A stretch of 9,696 bases of DNA from Acidobacteriaceae bacterium (GTDB lineage: Bacteria; Acidobacteriota; Terriglobia; Terriglobales; Acidobacteriaceae). The translations under genes were made by a program, and so were the position numbers. The stretch is from NCBI GenBank assembly GCA_003165095.1, contig PLSH01000066.1, positions 66,517-76,212 on the forward strand, in the 5' to 3' direction. Positions 5,916 through 9,696 of this stretch are shown piece after piece; positions within the stretch are counted from its first letter, which is position 1, and each line of letters begins with the position of its first letter. The notes beneath the pieces were generated by a model. It was given only the letters and a program-made list of their open reading frames with translations. It was not told where the DNA came from and ran no database searches.

Positions 5916-6854
5916 TCATTCGCCCATCTTCTGATAAATAGACATCATTGCGGCGATGGCCCGCTCGTCATTCTCTGGTGACAGGTGGCTGTACCGCATA
6001 GTCATCTGGATGTTTGAGTGGCCCAAGTAGTTGGAGACCACTGCCAGGGGTAAGCCATTCATCACCCACCTGGAGGCGGCGGTGTGGCGGAGATCGTGGA
6101 AGCGGAAGTCGTTAATCTTTGCGGCATCCACGCACGGATCGAACCAGTACTTCGTCACCTTGACCGCCGTCTTCCGATCTGGCTGGGTGCGGAGGGGATC
6201 GCCGATCTTCTTCCCCGCTGCGAGGAAAGTGTACGCGGCGACTGCCATCGGGGTTATCGGCACGTGGCGGACTGCGGCGGACCTTCTTATCTTCGTCTGG
6301 CGGATCATCAACTTCCCTGACTCACCGCTGTAGCCGCCCACCCGAATGCGTAACAGTTCGCTGGCTCTCGGGCCAGTGTGCATCGCCAACACTGCGATCG
6401 GGGTGTAAGTCGGGAACCGCTCAGTGAGTTGCTTGAAAAGAGCCTCCTCCTCTTCCAGGGTGAGGGAGCGGCAGCGTGAGTTGTCTTCCTGAAGGTGCTC
6501 GATGCCAGAGGCTGGATTGTACGGGAGTTTCTTGTCATCGACCGCGATGCGGAAGATCAGGCTCAACGCAGCCTGATACCGGTTGCGGGAGGCGTTGGAC
6601 CAATCACGCTCCTCCGTCATTGAGTCGAGCCACTCCAGAAGGTCGGACTTCGTGACCTCGGAGGCGGTCAACTGGCCAATCCCTTCCACTGTATCCACAC
6701 CGGTGCGGATGTGCTCGAACTTCCGATGAAGGTCGTAGGCACTGCGATGGCTATTGGTGGACGTGATAGCTGTGTCGATCAAGTCGCTGACCGTCAAGGC
6801 CGGAGTACTCGTCTCCTCGGCCTTCGCCTTGAACATCGGCACCTTGCCAGCCAT
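5916..6854 (-). CDS. Tyrosine recombinase (site-specific integrase), apparently without the arm-binding domain
   Basis: This is a phage-type integrase that cuts and rejoins DNA at attachment sites, here probably the neighbouring tRNA-Arg. From the ATG at 6854 it has 312 residues. A SAM-like core-binding domain (about 20-115) contains NRYQAALSLIFRIAV. The catalytic domain follows with Arg163 in HTGPRASELL, Lys188 in IRQTKIRR, HDLRHTAASRW (His253, Arg256, His257), LGHSNIQMTMRYSHL with His279 and the nucleophile Tyr288. All catalytic residues are present. Integrases of this type usually carry 60-80 more N-terminal residues forming an arm-binding domain; none is seen. The frame is open to an ATG at 6902, but those 16 residues lie inside the overlapping resolvase and do not resemble an integrase. 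An ATG at 6836 preceded by AAGGTG is another possible start. The gene points toward the tRNA, as is common for tRNA-integrated elements. Confidence 0.88.
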   Translation of the reverse strand: MAGKVPMFKAKAEETSTPALTVSDLIDTAITSTNSHRSAYDLHRKFEHIRTGVDTVEGIGQLTASEVTKSDLLEWLDSMTEERDWSNASRNRYQAALSLIFRIAVDDKKLPYNPASGIEHLQEDNSRCRSLTLEEEEALFKQLTERFPTYTPIAVLAMHTGPRASELLRIRVGGYSGESGKLMIRQTKIRRSAAVRHVPITPMAVAAYTFLAAGKKIGDPLRTQPDRKTAVKVTKYWFDPCVDAAKINDFRFHDLRHTAASRWVMNGLPLAVVSNYLGHSNIQMTMRYSHLSPENDERAIAAMMSIYQKMGE

Positions 6855-7176
6855 CTGTGTCGATAGCTTCCCGCTGAGACAGGAACTGGATTCCGAGTTC
6901 ATTCAACTCGTCGAGAACCTGCAAGAAGTGCTTGGTGCTTCGGGCCAGGCGGTCACAGGCCCAAACGACGACGACATCAAAGCTGTGCCTTTGGGCGTCT
7001 TTGAGCATCTTGTCGAGGGCGGGTCTCCGCGCTTTTGTGCCGCTGATGCCATGATCTGTGTACTCTTCAACGATTTGGAATCCGCGTTGACCAGCGAAGT
7101 GCCGGAGTTCGTTGAGTTGGTTCTCCGGGTGCTGGTCCACGGTGGAGACTCGCATGTAAAGTGCAGCACGCTTCAT
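6751..7176 (-). pseudogene. Serine resolvase/invertase, C-terminally truncated
   Basis: The first 107 residues are the N-terminal catalytic domain of a serine recombinase: AALYMRVSTVDQ with nucleophile Ser11 and Arg9, NQLNELRHFA, YTDHGISGTKARRPALDKML, FDVVVVWACDRLARS (Asp75, Arg76, Arg79) and LGIQFLSQREAIDT. After Thr107 the resemblance stops. The remaining 34 residues are a different reading of the start of the integrase gene and are glycine, aspartate and arginine rich. The long E helix and the helix-turn-helix domain, normally bringing the protein to about 180-200 residues, are missing. AAAGGAGT about 7-8 bases upstream of the ATG is a good ribosome site, so the fragment is probably still translated. 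It overlaps the integrase frame by about 100 bases. It is unlikely to recombine DNA on its own. Confidence 0.8.
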
Positions 7177-7304
7177 GGTAATGACTCCTTTAGCCTTCGG
7201 CCACCCATAAGGCCGCCATTGTGATCGCCATTACAAGCCTAACGAGCGCTGTGTCATAAAGTCTAAACTGAGCTTGGTTTGGCTCCGAGAAAAAGGAGAC
7301 TTCG
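7177..7304. promoter_or_regulatory. Divergent intergenic region resolvase / DUF362 gene
   Basis: 128 bp between two divergent genes, both with clear ribosome sites: AAAGGAGT for the resolvase and AAAAAGGAG for the DUF362 gene. CGGCC (7198-7202) and GGCCG (7211-7215) form a short inverted repeat with an 8-base loop. I found no convincing -35/-10 pair for either direction. Confidence 0.35.
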
Positions 7305-8630
7305 ATGCCGGAACCCGGAAGAACTTCACGGCGCAACTTTATTCGCAACACCATCACCGGTACTGTAGCGCTCCCGCTGCTTGGTACTCTGGCCGTGGAC
7401 GATTCTCAAGCAGAGACTGCCGGCGCCAGGTCGCAGGTTTTCCGCGTGAACGGCTGTCCAGTTCACGACGGGAATTTGCGACATGTTGGCGTTGACGCTT
7501 TGCTTCATCTTGTCTCGGTGAATGGCACGAAATTCTACAAGTCAGAGCGGCAAGATGATTTATGTGGCGTCTCTGGCCTGATCGCGGCTGACGACGTTGT
7601 GATCCTGAAGGTGAACGCACAATGGAGATGCCGGGGCGGAACGAACACCGACATGCTGCGTGGCCTCATCCATCGCATTTTGAATCACCCGGACGGTTTC
7701 AGGGGCGAAGTAGTTATTTTTGAAAACGGGCAGCGCCGGCCAGCTTCGTTCGACGGAATTCACGGCGACGGCGACAAGGGAGAGTACAAGCCGTTCCCTG
7801 AACTGGAAGGCAAAGTGATGGTCAATGCCGAGCGGCAAGAGGTGACGACGATCGATTATCTCGTCAACACCGTCTTCGCCGGCAAACCCGTAAGCGCCTT
7901 TCTGATGGATCCGCACGCAAATACTTGGATCGGAGCGAAGGATCATACGACCAATGGATACCGGCGCATCGGGGAGCCGGGCAGCGCGTGCATCTCCTAT
8001 CCATGCTTCACCACGGCACGGGACAACCGCATCGAGCTCAGGGAGGGCCGCTGGACCGGCTCGGGCTACGCGCAGAACCTTAAGCTGATCCACTGCGCCA
8101 TCCTCAAGGACCACAGTGGCGATATAGGAATGACGGGGGCTCTGAAGATAGTCTACGGGACTCTCTCCATGTCGGATGGCACCTCGGCTAAGCGTCACTA
8201 TGAAGATCTCGGCGCGCAGTGCGCCAGGATGTGGACGGAGGTGCGCTCGCCCGATCTGAACATTTTGGACTGCATCTGGGTGAGCTATGGTTCGATGACG
8301 GCGGATGGCCAACACGTGAGCGGATGCATTGGATATCCGCCGAGCATTACGAGCCGCCAGAACATTCTGCTAGCAGGACACGATCCGCTGGCGATCGACT
8401 ACCATGCCAACAAGCACATTCTGCTGCCACTGGGCGGAAACAGTGCAGCGGCGCACGACCCTGACAACAACTCGCGTTTTGTGCGCGTCTACAATGATGC
8501 CGAGGCGGAAATGAATCGTGCGGGCGGTATTCGCGGCCGCGAGGTGAGAACCGGCGACAACAACATTCGACTCATCATGTCCGGTGCGCTCGATCCCGCT
8601 TCGGCCAAGGCGTGGGAGCGTTACGCATAA
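7305..8630 (+). CDS. DUF362 domain-containing protein with Tat signal peptide
   Basis: A 441-residue protein exported in folded form by the Tat pathway. The N-terminus has the twin-arginine motif TSRRNFIRN (residues 7-15) followed by a hydrophobic stretch TITGTVALPLLGTLAV; cleavage is likely in the Ala-rich DDSQAETAGA region. The body resembles DUF362 proteins: DDVVILKVNAQWRCRGGTNTDMLRG, GEVVIFENGQ, LIHCAILKDHSG, ILDCIWVSYGSMT and ILLAGHDPLAIDYHANKHIL, the last being the characteristic C-terminal motif. The ferredoxin-type Cys cluster found in some DUF362 proteins is absent, though several scattered Cys remain. The ATG at 7305 is preceded by AAAAAGGAG at good spacing. The family's biochemical role is not well established. 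It stands alone between recombinase and transposase genes, so it may be cargo of the mobile region. Confidence 0.82.
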   Translation: MPEPGRTSRRNFIRNTITGTVALPLLGTLAVDDSQAETAGARSQVFRVNGCPVHDGNLRHVGVDALLHLVSVNGTKFYKSERQDDLCGVSGLIAADDVVILKVNAQWRCRGGTNTDMLRGLIHRILNHPDGFRGEVVIFENGQRRPASFDGIHGDGDKGEYKPFPELEGKVMVNAERQEVTTIDYLVNTVFAGKPVSAFLMDPHANTWIGAKDHTTNGYRRIGEPGSACISYPCFTTARDNRIELREGRWTGSGYAQNLKLIHCAILKDHSGDIGMTGALKIVYGTLSMSDGTSAKRHYEDLGAQCARMWTEVRSPDLNILDCIWVSYGSMTADGQHVSGCIGYPPSITSRQNILLAGHDPLAIDYHANKHILLPLGGNSAAAHDPDNNSRFVRVYNDAEAEMNRAGGIRGREVRTGDNNIRLIMSGALDPASAKAWERYA

Positions 8631-8886
8631 GCCGGCTTTTCCAGAATAAGTGTTTAATTCAGGTGCGCAAATTGTGCCTGTGCCTCGCCAAAATTCCATC
8701 TGGCGCAGCCAGGACGCGAGTTTTGAATTCGGATCAGCCCGGCATGGATTTCCGACTGAGGAGACGGGTGCTTCGGAGACCTCGGTGAATCATGAAGACA
8801 CCGCCAAGGGGGCGGCGAAAGATTGGCGGCCACACCTCTCACCGCAGTTCATCTTCGACTCTGAGGCGATCTGTTCGAAGCGGACC
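8631..8886. other. Gap between DUF362 gene and transposase; expected to hold one IS end
   Basis: No convincing gene is seen in these 256 bp; the open frames are short and lack family features. Because the transposase is transcribed leftward and ends at 8887, one terminal inverted repeat of the element should lie here. It cannot be defined, since the other end is outside the window. Confidence 0.4.
8801..8829. repeat. Perfect 7-bp inverted repeat downstream of the transposase
   Basis: CCGCCAA (8801-8807) is complementary to TTGGCGG (8823-8829), with 15 bases between. It lies 58 bases beyond the transposase stop. It may be a transcription-blocking hairpin or part of the element's end; no U-tract follows. 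Confidence 0.35.
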
Positions 8887-9696
8887 TCAGGCGGCCAGAT
8901 CGTAACGATGATGCAGACCGGCAAACCTTGGAGTCGATACGATTCCACGGTGTGTATCGGAGGTCCTGGCAGCTTCACGGCCCGCTGGCGTTTCCTTTGC
9001 CGGCACAAGATGCGTTCGGTCCTCGTGGTAGTAACGGAGGTACTCATTCATGAGGCGTTTCAGATGCCGTTCGTTGACTACGATCGCATGGTCGAGCATA
9101 TCTCGGCGGCAATTGCCGATCCAGCGCTCGGCAACACCGTTCTGCCATGGGCTTCGGAAACTGGTTCGTTTGGGCTGGATACCGAAACTCTTCAATGTGT
9201 CGATTGCTTCTTCATTGAAGTTTGTGCCGCGATCAAAGATCAGATAGCCGGGCGCCGAGTCATAGGGGAATGCCTCGCGCAATTGCTGAATGATCCAGGC
9301 GCTGGCCGGGTGTTTGGTTACATTGAAGTGAAGGATACGGCGCCGGTCGTGCGCAATGACAAAGAAGCAGTACAGCACGCCGAAGGCGAGCGTCGGTACG
9401 GTGAAGAAATCCATTGCGGCCTTGGCCTCACGATGATTGCTCAGAAAGGTCGCCCAGCGCTTTGCCGGCTCTGGATTTCGAGGAGCCTTTCGCATCCAGC
9501 GCAAGACGGTTCGTTCCGAAACATCGAAACCAAGCGTCCTCAGCTCACCGTGAATGCGTGGAGCACCCCACGTTGAGTTCTCGGCTACCATGCGGAAGAT
9601 GAGTTCTCGCAGTTCGATGCTGACGCACTTCCTGCCCGCACGAGTTCTATGCCGCGAGAGCCAGGTCCAGTACGACTTGAATCCTGCCCGATGCCA
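8887..9696 (-). CDS. IS transposase with DDE/rve integrase core (partial, continues past right edge)
   Basis: The 269 visible residues are the C-terminal part of an rve-superfamily (IS481/IS3-like) transposase that mobilises its own insertion sequence. Reading continues without a stop from the internal ATG at 9591 to the window edge, and the extra residues (beginning WHRAGFKSYWTWLSRH, then CVSIELRELIFR) match the family's usual lead into the HTH segment, so the real start is outside. Next are NSTWGAPRIHGELRTLGFDVSERTVLRWM (HTH_21-like), then the catalytic triad: Asp in AAMDFFTV, Asp in LIFDRGTNF and Glu in NGVAERWIGN, with 34 residues between the last two. The C-terminal end GIVSTPRFAGLHHRYDLAA is typical and complete. 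No frameshift is seen in the visible part. The exact IS family needs a database comparison. Confidence 0.85.
   Translation of the reverse strand, partial: WHRAGFKSYWTWLSRHRTRAGRKCVSIELRELIFRMVAENSTWGAPRIHGELRTLGFDVSERTVLRWMRKAPRNPEPAKRWATFLSNHREAKAAMDFFTVPTLAFGVLYCFFVIAHDRRRILHFNVTKHPASAWIIQQLREAFPYDSAPGYLIFDRGTNFNEEAIDTLKSFGIQPKRTSFRSPWQNGVAERWIGNCRRDMLDHAIVVNERHLKRLMNEYLRYYHEDRTHLVPAKETPAGREAARTSDTHRGIVSTPRFAGLHHRYDLAA

Noticed and set aside
7560..8315. 251-residue minus-strand frame
   Set aside because: It is antisense to the DUF362 gene, whose ribosome site, Tat signal and domain motifs are clear.
8654..8842. 62-residue minus-strand frame downstream of the transposase
   Set aside because: It has no recognisable family features, no ribosome site and low-complexity composition.
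9246..9256. GCCGGGCGCCG as a second copy of the tRNA 3' end (att site)
   Set aside because: The match is limited to a few GC-rich bases, lies inside the transposase gene and does not extend into the T arm.
8650..9576. 308-residue plus-strand open frame
   Set aside because: It is antisense to the transposase, which has clear catalytic motifs; this frame shows no family features and begins in non-coding sequence.

Overview
The window reads as a chromosomal segment of a moderately GC-rich bacterium, probably a soil Acidobacteriota (Terriglobia-like). This rests on the general look of the proteins and the gene company (tandem pterin synthases with folE, a DUF362 Tat protein, an rve-type transposase). 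It is an inference, not a database result.

The left part (about 1-5640) is ordinary chromosome. truB (tRNA pseudouridine-55 synthase) runs leftward, and a CHAD-domain protein, divergent from it, runs rightward. Converging on the CHAD gene is a leftward set: a membrane-anchored family 2 glycosyltransferase, two tandem 6-pyruvoyl-tetrahydropterin synthase/QueD-family genes overlapping by 4 bp, and folE (GTP cyclohydrolase I). FolE makes dihydroneopterin triphosphate, the substrate of the PTPS/QueD family, so the last three genes form a pterin or deazaguanine module. Divergent from the glycosyltransferase, across a gap of only 48 bp, lies a thioredoxin-fold lipoprotein (TlpA/ResA-like). A small unrecognised alpha/beta protein follows it.

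At 5703-5779 there is a complete tRNA-Arg(ACG). Its 3' end is the apparent boundary of a mobile or accessory region that runs to the right edge. Just downstream, oriented toward the tRNA, is a tyrosine recombinase with all its catalytic residues. It overlaps, in another frame, a serine resolvase that is truncated at the C-terminus. The integrase itself seems to lack the N-terminal arm-binding domain, and both losses meet at one point near 6854. Then come a Tat-exported DUF362 protein as possible cargo and, at the right edge, an IS transposase with a DDE/rve core that continues beyond the window.

No CRISPR array, rRNA or obvious phage structural genes were seen, and I did not find a convincing entirely new system. 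The points most worth a second look are the resolvase/integrase junction, the paired PTPS paralogues with the metazoan-type C-x5-HGHNY spacing, and the repeat-rich gap between the tRNA and the integrase.
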